From Neobacillus rhizosphaerae (lineage in GTDB: Bacteria > Bacillota > Bacilli > Bacillales > Cytobacillaceae), in NCBI RefSeq assembly GCF_937468385.1, contig NZ_CALBWS010000002.1, positions 179,842 through 243,841 of the forward strand: a DNA stretch of 64,000 nucleotides, read 5' to 3'. Positions 25,829 through 35,640 of this stretch are shown in pieces. Both the position numbers and the translations under genes were made by a program. Under the pieces are notes generated by a model. That model saw only the letters and a list, made by a program, of their open reading frames with translations. It had not been told where the DNA came from and made no database searches. How positions within the stretch are numbered: the first letter of the stretch is position 1; every line of letters starts with the position of its first letter.

Positions 25829-28800
25829 TTATTGAATCCAAGCTCCATCTTTACCAATTTTGTACTTTCCAATAGTCGTGTTGACTGCCATGTGGCCATC
25901 ATTGTAAAGGAAGTACCATTTCTTGTTAATCTGGATCCAACCAGTTTGCATGACTCCACTTGATGCAAGGTAGTACCACTGGTTATTAACTTTTACCCAA
26001 CCAGTCTGCATGGCTCCGTTAGCAGTTAAGAAGTACCACTTACCGCTAGATTGTACCCATGAATTTGTTTTCATGAAACCTTTACCATCAACAAAGTACC
26101 ATTTACCGCTAGTTTGAACCCATGAATTGGTTTTCATGACACCTTTGTCATCAACAAAGTACCATTTACCGCTAGTTTGAACCCATGAATTGGTTTTCAT
26201 GACACCTTTGCCATCAACAAAGTACCATTTACCGCTAGTTTGAACCCATGAATTGGTTTTCATGACACCTTTGCCATCAACAAAGTACCATTTACTGCTA
26301 GTTTGAACCCATGAATTTGTTTTCATGACACCTTTGCCATCAACAAAGTACCATTTACTGCTAGTTTGAACCCATGAATTTGTTACCATTGCTCCCGTTG
26401 TCCCAACATAATACCATTTGCTGTTTGTTAGAACCCAAGAATTTTTAGTCAAAGTACCTTTTTCATTGTAGAAATACCAGTTGCTATTTTCAAATACCCA
26501 GCCTGCTTTAATTACTGGTACTTCAACTGTTTTGTCTACTGTTACTTCTGTTGCTGGACTTACATTACCTGCTGCATCAGCTACAGTTACAGTAATTTTC
26601 ACGCCTGCTGCTTGTTTAGCAATGGTGATTTCAAATTTACCATCTTTATCAGCTGTTGCTTTACCGATTTCTTTACCGTCTACCTTAGCTACAACGGTTG
26701 CTCCTGCTTCTGTTGTACCTTTGATGACTACATCTGCATCGGTTACACCATTTACTACCGGTGCAACTGGGGCTGTTGTATCGGCTACTTCAGTTCCTTT
26801 TAATTCTCTAGTATCTCTGACACGGATTCTCTCACCCTGTGAAAAAGCACCTGAAAGTCCAACTGCTTCTAGAGTGTCACCCTTTTTAAGAACTGGTACA
26901 GGAACATTGCTTTGGTTCACGATATAACCATCCGTAAACACTAATACATTACCAGAACCATCATTGATGACGTAGGAATTTTCATCGAACTTGGATACTA
27001 CAGTTCCTTTTACCTTAACAAGAAGTCCTTGGTTGGTAGCAGAGGTTGCTTCACCAGTTGGAACAACTTTTGGTTGAAGAGGTTCACCAGTACCGATTTT
27101 AATAACATCTTTAGAGAAATTAGTAAACTCTAATTCTTTGTTATTATCAAAAGTCTTCATATGACCATAAACACGGACTTTATCGCCTGCTTTTAAAGAC
27201 CCATCTGGAACTTCTTGGAATGCCATGATACCGCCAGTTTCATCCTGTAGGTTGAAGGCATCGAAGAATACTCCTGCTCCAGTTGTAACTGTTCCTTCCA
27301 CAACAACATCTGTTTCATCCGCTAATTTTCTAATATCAGCAATCTTTGAAACCTTTGTTTCACGATTTGCTAACCAATTTATCGTATTTAGTGATAATTC
27401 ATCGTTTCCTTTTGGTTCAAAGGATTCATCCATTTGTTTGTCATTAAAGATGTTCATACCAGAAACGACTATACGTCCTTTTTCACCAATTTCCTCTGAC
27501 GCGATTAACGGAATCGCTGATCCGCCCGTCTCATCGGAAACAGCATCATACGTGTAGCCGCCTAGAATATGACCTTGGTATGTGGTTTCATTACCTTTTG
27601 CTAGGATCGTAACCTTACCGCTTTGTGTTAATGGCTGATTATCAGCTCCTGACAAGCTTGTTCCGCTATAGTAATCAACAAATGATACGCGATCAGTAAT
27701 ATAATTTGATACTAATCCTGGACGTACTCTGACTGCAAAAGGACTTACCTTTGGATCGCTCCAGAAGTTTCCAGTCTTGCTATCATCAAATACTCCATCG
27801 TTCCCCATTCGGATAGCTGAGCCAATATCAGTTAGTAGGGCGTTATTAATGGTAGGGTCTGTGCTGTTATTGCTTTTTCCAGCCATTAATAAGGAACCGC
27901 CATTTTTCACGAATTTAGAAACGGCATCTCGTTCACTAGCTGTTAATGCTGTTCTCGCATGTGTTAACACTAATACTTTTACATTGCTTAACACTTCATC
28001 TGTAAATGCTACTTTATTTTCAGTTACAGTGTATCCTTCTTTTTGAAGAAGAAGTGTGAAGGCTTTTAAGTTATCTTTATACGTACCACTGTCACCACTT
28101 GAATTTTCATTGCCGTGAGCAGCATCGATTACTACATTAATTCCGAGTGGTTCTTTAATTTTTACCGGTAACATATACTTCACATCACCAAGGTCAAGTC
28201 CATCATTTGAGGTCACAACTACAATTATCTGATGGTCGCCTTTTATTGGGCTTGCCCATGTTGCTGTTGCTGATGCTGAGCTCTTCGTTAAAATAGATGA
28301 GATGTTATTTGTTCCGATAAAATTCTCAGGTTTTACTTCATCGTAATAGAAATCTACCTTAAGGTTTTTAATGACTTCAGTACCGTTATTAGCAACTGTT
28401 GCCGTTAATTTAGAAGGGTTTCCTCCAATAATAACGCCACCATCAATACTAATATCGTTAACTTTTACATCGACAGATTCTTCTTTTGACCAGATTGGTG
28501 AAGAATAAATGCGTTCGCCATCCATTTGGGTAACTTTAACGACAAACCATTGCTGCCCGCCCTTTACCGTGTATGATGGTTTCCATGTGAAGTCTTTTTC
28601 CATTGGAGAAATAGAATCCACTACTTTTCCACCATTTGAAATTAATTCAACTTTAGCAATTCTATCATCTGATTTATAAGAAGTCGGAAGATATTTATAG
28701 TCGCTATCATTATGTGCTTCGGCTACAAGGTCGCTTCCTTTAATGTCAAAACTTAATGTCTTGCTATCAACAGTGGAACCCATATAATAGCCATTTGCTA

Positions 28801-31800
28801 AAACATCCAACGTAAAGTTTGGATCCTCTTCCATGTACACGCGCATATTACGCATAGAGTGAAGTAGGGAAGCTTGAGAAAGGCCGTCTGCAACGATAAC
28901 TGTACGCGCATTGACTTGGCCCCATGTTCCTTCATGGTTGTCTTCACCATAAGTTGGAGCTACATGCCAGCCTAAATCCAATGCCGAGAAGAATTTACCT
29001 TCAGCATTTGCATATCCATAGTGTCCAGAACCATTCCCAACTTCTAACATCGTAAATAATTTATCTACATCTTTATTGTACGGTTTGAAGTTGTTAAAAG
29101 CATTAGCAGACATATCTGGGTGGTTAAATTGACCCACGATGTCATCGTATGTCATTACCCATGCATAATATTGGCTTAAGTCTTGATATTGCTTCCCATT
29201 AATATTTCGGTCGATAAAATTATTTGAACCAAAGATATTTGAGTGTCCCCATGTAGTAGAGGTCATTTCAAATGCAGGGAATACGACATAATCACTTTTA
29301 GTGTATTGTTTGGCAAGGTCTTTTGTTAATTGCCATTGTGATCCACCAGAACGTTCTGGCACAGTTGCACCAGAGGTTGTTTTACGTTCTACAGTATCTG
29401 TTCCTAATTTTTCAGGGTCGATATCATGTGAATGGTCTGAGAACGCAAACCAGTCGTAATGATGAGCTTTACCTGCCTTTAAAGCATCCTCAGGATTACC
29501 TGCTCCATCATGTGAAATGTTGGTGTGGTTGTGTGTTGTACCACGGTAATGATGTCCACCTGTAAAACGTGGAACGACTTCAAATGTCCATTGTTTCTCG
29601 CTTGGGTTACCTTTTACATCTTTTGCAGAAACCTTTACAATGTGCTTTCCAAGTGCAAGGTCTGCTCCAGGTGTGTATTTTACTTGTGTTTTGCTAATGG
29701 ATGCCTCTGGTGCTTTTAGTTCTTGACCATCCAGCCACATTTGTACAGTGGTTTCATCAACACCACTTGGGTCGTTAATTAGAGCAGAAATCTCAGGTCG
29801 TGGGCTTTCTACTTTTGTATCATTTTGTGGTGTCTCACCACTAATTTCTGGACCAACAGTGTCAGCAATTACCGCTACTGCATATGGTGCAGCACTAGTA
29901 CCAGCTGATTTTACTTTCTCTCCAGCTTTTGCTTCAATATAATATTCGAAGCCATTTTGAGGTACATTGGCTGCTGGCAATGTTACCGTATAACGGCCTT
30001 CGCTGCCTTTAACCATTGGTAATGCAGTATATTCAGGAGTTCCAGTTGCTCTGTAGTAAACTGTAACTGTTTCTGCCCCATCTGCATTTGCTTCAAATTC
30101 TACATTTGCGTCTTTGTAAACATTTATTAATGCTGTGTGAGTGATACCTAGAATTGGTGCAATATCCTTAGTATCACGTGGGAATACCTGATACTCACCT
30201 GTTGCTGAAGTATTTTTTGTATACTGACCTAATACACCTGTAACTGTATAACTTTTACCCGTCACAAGGTCGGTATCAGGCTTAATTCCAGTTGGTGCCA
30301 TAACTCTCAATAGTGTAGCTTTATTGTTTTCGTCAACAAACGTGACATTCCAGTTTGGAGCAGTAGCTGTAGTTGCTGAAACCTTACCAGTTACAGTTAC
30401 TAGACTGCCTTCCAATGGCTCTGCCACTGTAAACGTATTTAAATCATTAATTGTAAGAGTTTTTGCTTCTGGTATTGTATTACCTTCACTAATTCTCTCG
30501 ATAGAAGTAGCTTCCAATTCTGTTAAACCATTGTAAAATAAAATTTTACCGGTAACCCGAACTTTATCACCTTTAACAGTCTTAAATGGTGTTTCTATTG
30601 AACCAAAGATGTTGATTCCAGCTGTATCATCTTGAATAAAGAAATTTTGTTTCTGTGTCCCAAGGATTTGGTTGTCTACTGTTACAACACCTTCAACCGT
30701 AAAGAACTTGTTTAGGTTTACCGGCTGTCCTTTTGCATCAGACGCACGAACTTCAGCAAGCTTTGAAATCACAGTTGTATCAGCTTTGGTAACCGATACA
30801 GGAACACTTTCTAACATGATTCCTTTACTGCTAGTTGTCATTTGTGTCACATATACTGTGTCAGGAGCGTTATTAATCGTTGTCGTAAAATCTCCAGATG
30901 TTCCTGCTTTTACTTCATTTGTTACTAATCGTTCACTAGCATTTGCTTTGTCATTTGGATAAACATTAATGATTGCATTTGCCGCTGCAGTACCTGCACC
31001 GCCAATTAATGTACCGACCCCGTTATTGACTACATAGCTTAGTTTTGATTGAACGACTGACATACTTGCAGTCGCTAAGTTAATTTGAATTGCTGCACTT
31101 TCATCCAAACCATCTTGTTTTGCTGAAACATATACGGATGGTAATGCTTTATCAGCCGTAAAACTAATGGTAAATGAACCATTACTATTAGCAGTGCCAG
31201 TTGCAAGGGCTGCACCCTTGGAGGCGGTTTCATAAATATTAATAGTAGAGCCAGGTTCAACTGCATCAGCTTGACCGATTACTTTTATATTATTGCTGTC
31301 TTGAGTAAATTGAATATTAGTTCCTTTTGGTTGCAAGCTAGTAACTGGAACCATTGGTTTTTCAGGTGCGATTGCAGTGTTTCTTGGTGCAGCAACTGCT
31401 CCTACATAGAAGTCTGCTGTGTTGTCATCAGTATCCCAAGCATTTCCTTTGCCAGGAGCTGGGTCTACGTTTGCATAAGGTCTACGCTGCCCACTTTTAT
31501 CATTTGAAGAAATCTTTACAGATCCAGAACCTTCAAATTCATTTGCAGCTCCGTATCCAACAAAATCCACAACTTTGGAATCTCTTTTATCTGTAATAGC
31601 ATCTAGTCCATGAACCAAGGCAACTTTTGCATCAGTTCCTGACATAGCAATGGATCCAGTTACATCTGCCGGAATAGGTAATGCGGGCTGTGTACCAGCA
31701 CCTGCTGCTTCTTGAATCAAATAATATCCATTTGCTGGGATAGTACCTGATAAATTTGTTGTTGCTGATGGAGCTGTTGAAAAAGTACCTGCCTTAGAAG

Positions 31801-32047
31801 CATATTGAACTGACCAACCTTCTAATGAGATAGGACTACTAGTTGGGTTATAGAGTTCAATAAAGTCATATTTATAGACAGAATTTGCATTTCCTCCAGC
31901 ACCATAGACCTGACTAATTACAATATGATCAGCCTGCTCCGCGTGAGCCTTGCCAATTAAACCACTTGGCAAAAATGTGCTGATCAAAAGTAGAGCTGTC
32001 ATGAACATGCTTGTCATACGCTTGAACCTTCGATTAGTAAAGTTCAT
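25829..32047 (-). CDS. Giant secreted multidomain surface protein with PHP-type hydrolase domain
   Basis: 2072 aa. Signal peptide cut after AHA (about residue 36). Domains in order: lamin-tail domain (about 40-220); Ig-like domains (240-420); two OB-fold nucleic-acid-type domains as in YhcR (425-640); Ig-like (640-830); a CehA/McbA-type PHP metallohydrolase (835-1150, THNHTN with SDHSHD metal ligands); a CARDB-like domain (1190-1300); a GATase-like domain (1305-1500); two more OB folds (1565-1745); a Big_6 domain (1750-1840); ten 21-residue repeats (WVQTSSKWYFVDGKGVMKTN type, 1847-2072) of the cell-wall/choline-binding family. Likely an extracellular phosphodiesterase or nuclease bound to wall polymer. 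The neighbour HupE-like gene is divergent. Confidence 0.85.
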   Translation of the reverse strand: MNFTNRRFKRMTSMFMTALLLISTFLPSGLIGKAHAEQADHIVISQVYGAGGNANSVYKYDFIELYNPTSSPISLEGWSVQYASKAGTFSTAPSATTNLSGTIPANGYYLIQEAAGAGTQPALPIPADVTGSIAMSGTDAKVALVHGLDAITDKRDSKVVDFVGYGAANEFEGSGSVKISSNDKSGQRRPYANVDPAPGKGNAWDTDDNTADFYVGAVAAPRNTAIAPEKPMVPVTSLQPKGTNIQFTQDSNNIKVIGQADAVEPGSTINIYETASKGAALATGTANSNGSFTISFTADKALPSVYVSAKQDGLDESAAIQINLATASMSVVQSKLSYVVNNGVGTLIGGAGTAAANAIINVYPNDKANASERLVTNEVKAGTSGDFTTTINNAPDTVYVTQMTTSSKGIMLESVPVSVTKADTTVISKLAEVRASDAKGQPVNLNKFFTVEGVVTVDNQILGTQKQNFFIQDDTAGINIFGSIETPFKTVKGDKVRVTGKILFYNGLTELEATSIERISEGNTIPEAKTLTINDLNTFTVAEPLEGSLVTVTGKVSATTATAPNWNVTFVDENNKATLLRVMAPTGIKPDTDLVTGKSYTVTGVLGQYTKNTSATGEYQVFPRDTKDIAPILGITHTALINVYKDANVEFEANADGAETVTVYYRATGTPEYTALPMVKGSEGRYTVTLPAANVPQNGFEYYIEAKAGEKVKSAGTSAAPYAVAVIADTVGPEISGETPQNDTKVESPRPEISALINDPSGVDETTVQMWLDGQELKAPEASISKTQVKYTPGADLALGKHIVKVSAKDVKGNPSEKQWTFEVVPRFTGGHHYRGTTHNHTNISHDGAGNPEDALKAGKAHHYDWFAFSDHSHDIDPEKLGTDTVERKTTSGATVPERSGGSQWQLTKDLAKQYTKSDYVVFPAFEMTSTTWGHSNIFGSNNFIDRNINGKQYQDLSQYYAWVMTYDDIVGQFNHPDMSANAFNNFKPYNKDVDKLFTMLEVGNGSGHYGYANAEGKFFSALDLGWHVAPTYGEDNHEGTWGQVNARTVIVADGLSQASLLHSMRNMRVYMEEDPNFTLDVLANGYYMGSTVDSKTLSFDIKGSDLVAEAHNDSDYKYLPTSYKSDDRIAKVELISNGGKVVDSISPMEKDFTWKPSYTVKGGQQWFVVKVTQMDGERIYSSPIWSKEESVDVKVNDISIDGGVIIGGNPSKLTATVANNGTEVIKNLKVDFYYDEVKPENFIGTNNISSILTKSSASATATWASPIKGDHQIIVVVTSNDGLDLGDVKYMLPVKIKEPLGINVVIDAAHGNENSSGDSGTYKDNLKAFTLLLQKEGYTVTENKVAFTDEVLSNVKVLVLTHARTALTASERDAVSKFVKNGGSLLMAGKSNNSTDPTINNALLTDIGSAIRMGNDGVFDDSKTGNFWSDPKVSPFAVRVRPGLVSNYITDRVSFVDYYSGTSLSGADNQPLTQSGKVTILAKGNETTYQGHILGGYTYDAVSDETGGSAIPLIASEEIGEKGRIVVSGMNIFNDKQMDESFEPKGNDELSLNTINWLANRETKVSKIADIRKLADETDVVVEGTVTTGAGVFFDAFNLQDETGGIMAFQEVPDGSLKAGDKVRVYGHMKTFDNNKELEFTNFSKDVIKIGTGEPLQPKVVPTGEATSATNQGLLVKVKGTVVSKFDENSYVINDGSGNVLVFTDGYIVNQSNVPVPVLKKGDTLEAVGLSGAFSQGERIRVRDTRELKGTEVADTTAPVAPVVNGVTDADVVIKGTTEAGATVVAKVDGKEIGKATADKDGKFEITIAKQAAGVKITVTVADAAGNVSPATEVTVDKTVEVPVIKAGWVFENSNWYFYNEKGTLTKNSWVLTNSKWYYVGTTGAMVTNSWVQTSSKWYFVDGKGVMKTNSWVQTSSKWYFVDGKGVMKTNSWVQTSGKWYFVDGKGVMKTNSWVQTSGKWYFVDDKGVMKTNSWVQTSGKWYFVDGKGFMKTNSWVQSSGKWYFLTANGAMQTGWVKVNNQWYYLASSGVMQTGWIQINKKWYFLYNDGHMAVNTTIGKYKIGKDGAWIQ
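25850..26510 (-). repeat. Ten 63-bp repeats encoding wall-binding motif
   Basis: Within the surface protein gene. The middle five or six copies (about 26040-26400) are nearly identical at the DNA level, showing recent expansion; the outer ones have diverged. Confidence 0.85.
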
Positions 32048-32321
32048 TCATCTACCACCCTTTTCCAATTTGTTTTTTCACATAACGCTAGGTACTTCTA
32101 CCTGTCATGATGTAATTTTTGTCACACTATCATTCTACAAAATTTTCAGACTCAAAGATATAAATTTTATGTAAATTATTATATAAATATTGAAATAATT
32201 TATATTAAATATATACAAATACGTGCAAAATATGATTATATAAAGGATGAATTAGTTTACGCTTTCATTTGGTATATTCAGGAAATTATTTTAGTATAAT
32301 AATTTAAGGAGGATTAATTAC
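32048..32321. promoter_or_regulatory. Divergent promoter region, surface protein / HupE-like gene
   Basis: 274 bases, very AT-rich. A run TATAATAAT at 32295-32303 lies 20 bases before AAGGAGG of the HupE-like gene and is a possible -10 box. Nothing else was recognised. Confidence 0.4.
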
Positions 32322-33524
32322 TTGTTATATTCCAACAAATTTCGACAAAGGTTGAATGTCAGACCTCTAACCTTGATATTACTATCTTTTTTACTCTTTT
32401 CGATTGTTTCTTTTCCTATGAACACTTCTGCACATGCTTATAGTGCTAGTTATACAAATATAACAATGGATAATAAAAAAACAGAAATTGTATTTTCGAT
32501 TGATACTTTATCGATATTAGAGTTACAACCAAAAATTGATAAAAATAAAAACTGGATTCTTGAACCATCAGAAATTAAAAAAGAAGAACATCATCTAGAG
32601 GAATTAATTACCGAAGGTCTTACACTTGATAAGGGGAACACGGAACAAACACCCACCATCGAGAAAATGAAGATTGTCAAAAAGGAAAATAAAGAATTTC
32701 TTTCAATCACGATGACATTCCCAGCGTTTTTGCCTGGCGACACATTTGTTTATAATGATGGGTTTTATTTCAATGATACCGGAACCAATTATGTCGATTT
32801 AATCTCAGCATCTTATATGGGACAAACGAGTGAAGCCATTTTAGAAGGGAAAAGTCGGACTTGGACGATGTTGATAACGGAAGTTCAGCAAGAGCAACAA
32901 TCCGGAGAAGAACAAACTGTCCAGCCGAATCCTGAACAAAAACAAACTGAACAAGGTTCTCCCGTTAAAACTACTACCTCATCTTCATGGTTTTCATTTT
33001 TGAAACTTGGGATGAATCATATTCTCACAGGATATGATCATTTATTATTTTTACTTGCACTTCTAATCGCTAGACAAACATTCAAGGAAATCGCGGCAAC
33101 GGTTACTGCTTTTACGATAGCTCACAGCATTACATTAACATTGACTGTATTAGGCATCATTAACCTACCTTCAAGTTTTGTAGAACCTGCAATAGCATTA
33201 AGTATTTGTTATGTAGCTTTGGAAAATATTTTTCGGAAAAAGGTTAGCTATCGTTGGGCCATAACGTTTCTTTTCGGGCTTATTCACGGGATGGGCTTTG
33301 CAGATATTTTAAAAGAAATGAATATCCCAAAAAGTGCGTTAGCAATCGATTTAGCTAGTTTTAATATAGGGATTGAAATCATCCAACTTGCAATCGTCAT
33401 TCTACTTTTACCGCTTTTATCTTTATTATATCGATCGAAGTACTCTAGGAAGGCTATTGTTTTTGTTTCAATTATTGCCTTTCTTTTAGGTGGTATATGG
33501 TTAATAGAGCGATTAGTAGCTTAA
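32322..33524 (+). CDS. HupE/UreJ-like membrane protein with Ca-loop N-terminal domain
   Basis: 400 aa, TTG start with AAGGAGGATT upstream. N-terminal signal or anchor segment (about 15-38, then AHAYSASY), an extracytoplasmic domain of about 160 residues, which holds a loop DKNKNWILEPSE resembling an EF-hand, and a Gln/Glu-rich linker (about 190-215). The membrane half (about 225-400) has seven helices with HILTGYDHLLFLLALL and FGLIHGMGFA, the signature of the HupE/UreJ_2 family. Related proteins serve nickel or cobalt movement in hydrogenase or urease systems, but none of those is present; true substrate unknown. Confidence 0.82.
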   Translation: MLYSNKFRQRLNVRPLTLILLSFLLFSIVSFPMNTSAHAYSASYTNITMDNKKTEIVFSIDTLSILELQPKIDKNKNWILEPSEIKKEEHHLEELITEGLTLDKGNTEQTPTIEKMKIVKKENKEFLSITMTFPAFLPGDTFVYNDGFYFNDTGTNYVDLISASYMGQTSEAILEGKSRTWTMLITEVQQEQQSGEEQTVQPNPEQKQTEQGSPVKTTTSSSWFSFLKLGMNHILTGYDHLLFLLALLIARQTFKEIAATVTAFTIAHSITLTLTVLGIINLPSSFVEPAIALSICYVALENIFRKKVSYRWAITFLFGLIHGMGFADILKEMNIPKSALAIDLASFNIGIEIIQLAIVILLLPLLSLLYRSKYSRKAIVFVSIIAFLLGGIWLIERLVA

Positions 33525-33549
33525 ATCACTTTATTATATTTGAAAGAGA

Positions 33550-33583
33550 GAAGGATCTTCCAAGTGAAAGATCCTTCTTTTTC
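33550..33583 (+). terminator. Terminator of HupE-like gene
   Basis: GAAGGATCTT/AAGATCCTTC stem followed by TTTTT. Confidence 0.9.
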
Positions 33584-33717
33584 AGCTTAATCAAACCTAA
33601 ATTGGGAACATGCCAATGTTTTATTCCTATATATGTTTTATAAATTGCTTTATTTTTTGTTAAAATGAGATAATATCAATAGACAACAATATTTATATAA
33701 AACGAGGGGTTTCAAAG

Positions 33718-34974
33718 ATGTTAAATCGGAAAAGCAAAACGCAGCATTTAGCGACTATTTCTCTTATTGTAATGGCAGCTGGATTTTTAGCCACAATTCC
33801 ATTACCGCCATCAGTATGGCGAATCATTCTCCAGGGAGGATTTGAAGCAGGACTTGTTGGGGGGCTTGCTGACTGGTTTGCCGTAACAGCCTTATTCCGC
33901 CATCCACTAGGTCTTCCAATTCCCCACACAGCCATTTTGCCTAAAAACAGGGAAAAGATTATTGCTAAAATTATTTCGATGTTAGAAAATGACTGGCTAA
34001 CGAAGGAGAGTATTCGCAATAAAATAGATACTTTCCATTTCACGGAAAAACTGTTTTCAGTCGTAAATAAGGAATTGCACGCTCAGCCAGTAAAGGAAAA
34101 GCTCATCACCCTTATTCAACATTTAATAAATAGGATTGAGATAAAAAAAATAGCCCCCATTGTTGAACGAGAGCTAAAAACTCAACTAAACGATTGGGAA
34201 TTAAAATACTATCTTCCCTTGCTCATCGATCAAATTACCATTCGGAAATACGATGATAAGACACTGGATTTCGTCCTTAAAGAAATTGATGAATGGGCTA
34301 AAAAGGACAGTACAAAATATAAGCTGGGCGGGATGGCCCTAAATATGATTGAAAATATTAAGGCAGATGGTATTATGCAGTTTGCTTTAAGATCATTTAG
34401 CAACCTTGTCAATGAGGAAAAATTAGGGAATATTATTCAGAGCCTCATTCTTAAAGGCGTTGATAGTTATCGTGATCCTATTAATCAAAATAGACAAACC
34501 TTATTAATCCACATTCATAACAAACTGCAAAATATTAAAAGCGATGACAAGTTTTATGAAGAACTTAATCTGTTTAAAACACAAATCATTGAAAAATGGA
34601 AACCTGAAGAGAAAATTATCGAATTTTTAACGGAAATACAGCAAAAAGCCTATAATTTCGTGGAACAGCCTAATTTCTATGATGAATATCTGCTTCCATT
34701 AATTACGAAAAATCTGGATGAAATACAAGAAAATCCAGAAAAAATAAATCAGCTGGAATTATGGATTAAGAAACAAATTTCCATCTTTGTTGATCGAAAT
34801 CATTCAAAAATAGGAAAACTTGTTGAGGAAAATTTAGAAAAACTTGATAATAAAACACTTATTCACATGATTGAAACAAATGTCGGGAAAGATTTGCAGT
34901 GGATTCGCGTAAACGGTGCTGTTTGCGGATTTTTGATTGGCCTTGTATTAGTAGGAATAAAGGCGTTATTTTAA
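33718..34974 (+). CDS. DUF445 family membrane-associated protein
   Basis: 418 aa. N-terminal membrane hairpin (about residues 12-50), followed by the conserved DUF445 stretch GGFEAGLVGGLADWFAVTAL and FRHPLGLPIPHTAILPKNRE, a long helical soluble middle (60-390), and a C-terminal membrane segment (WIRVNGAVCGFLIGLVLVGI). Function of the family is unknown. RBS AACGAGGGG precedes the ATG. It forms its own unit with a terminator. Confidence 0.9.
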   Translation: MLNRKSKTQHLATISLIVMAAGFLATIPLPPSVWRIILQGGFEAGLVGGLADWFAVTALFRHPLGLPIPHTAILPKNREKIIAKIISMLENDWLTKESIRNKIDTFHFTEKLFSVVNKELHAQPVKEKLITLIQHLINRIEIKKIAPIVERELKTQLNDWELKYYLPLLIDQITIRKYDDKTLDFVLKEIDEWAKKDSTKYKLGGMALNMIENIKADGIMQFALRSFSNLVNEEKLGNIIQSLILKGVDSYRDPINQNRQTLLIHIHNKLQNIKSDDKFYEELNLFKTQIIEKWKPEEKIIEFLTEIQQKAYNFVEQPNFYDEYLLPLITKNLDEIQENPEKINQLELWIKKQISIFVDRNHSKIGKLVEENLEKLDNKTLIHMIETNVGKDLQWIRVNGAVCGFLIGLVLVGIKALF

Positions 34975-34990
34975 CAAAAGACATTTTTGA

Positions 34991-35016
34991 GCACCTTGAT
35001 TTCAAGGTGTTTTTTT
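34991..35016 (+). terminator. Terminator of DUF445 gene
   Basis: CACCTTGA/TCAAGGTG stem followed by seven T. Confidence 0.9.
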
Positions 35017-35143
35017 ATATTTTTCACCCAAAAATCCAAAAAAAAAATTTCCTTGTCCTGAAAAAAGGAAAGTTCTTTTTCAATATAGGCCTACATATTT
35101 AGTACTGTAGTCACTATTTTCAAGTGAAAAAGGGGGTAGGAAA

Positions 35144-35512
35144 ATGGGATTAAAGTTTATTAAAATCTCTGTTGTGTATTTTGTCATTGGGGTTTGCATT
35201 GGTATGTACATGTCGATGACCCAGAAATTCACTTTCACTTCTGTACACGTTCATATTAATTTATTAGGATGGATGTCAATGGCATTAGCAGGTCTGATTT
35301 ATGTCGCTTTTCCAAGTGCAGAAAAAACCACATTAGCCAAGGTACACTTCTGGATTCATAATATTTCTCTGCCAATTATGATGATCGGTCTTGCATTTTT
35401 AGTATCAGGGACAGAAAAAGCAGAACCGGCAGTTGCTACAGGTGGCACACTAATGGTTTTAGGTATCATCCTCTTTGCCATCAACGTCTTAAAAAATTGT
35501 AAAAACAAATAG
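35144..35512 (+). CDS. Four-helix membrane protein, heme-copper-oxidase-subunit-like
   Basis: 122 aa, four membrane helices. HVHINLLGWMSMALAGLIYV (about residues 35-54) with its HxH and the later HFWIHNISLPIMM resemble the first helices of subunit I of cbb3/NorB-type oxidases; small proteins of this kind in Bacillus are usually named cytochrome-c oxidase. It lacks the copper ligands of a full enzyme, so it is at most a heme-binding or assembly protein. RBS AAGGGGGTAGG precedes the ATG. Confidence 0.68.
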   Translation: MGLKFIKISVVYFVIGVCIGMYMSMTQKFTFTSVHVHINLLGWMSMALAGLIYVAFPSAEKTTLAKVHFWIHNISLPIMMIGLAFLVSGTEKAEPAVATGGTLMVLGIILFAINVLKNCKNK

Positions 35513-35536
35513 TTTGGAATTACTTGTGTTCATTCA

Positions 35537-35568
35537 GAAAAAGACGCCATAATTTGGCGTCTTCTTTT
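35537..35568. terminator. Terminator
   Basis: AAGACGCCA/TGGCGTCTT stem with A- and T-runs. Confidence 0.85.
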
Positions 35569-35601
35569 ATAGGATCAAAATTAATATCTTTTCACTTTTA
35601 G

Positions 35602-35640
35602 AAATGTCCGGCTACAGCGCCAAGGCGCTTGGGCTTTTCT
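35602..35640. repeat. Bacillus-type GC-rich intergenic repeat fragment
   Basis: GTCCGGCTACAGCGCC, then AAGGCGCTTGGGCTTTTC, resembles the GC-rich repeat (GTCTAGCTCCAGCGCC...) found between genes in many Bacillus genomes. It is far richer in G+C than its surroundings. A diverged piece appears near 61288-61320. Confidence 0.5.
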
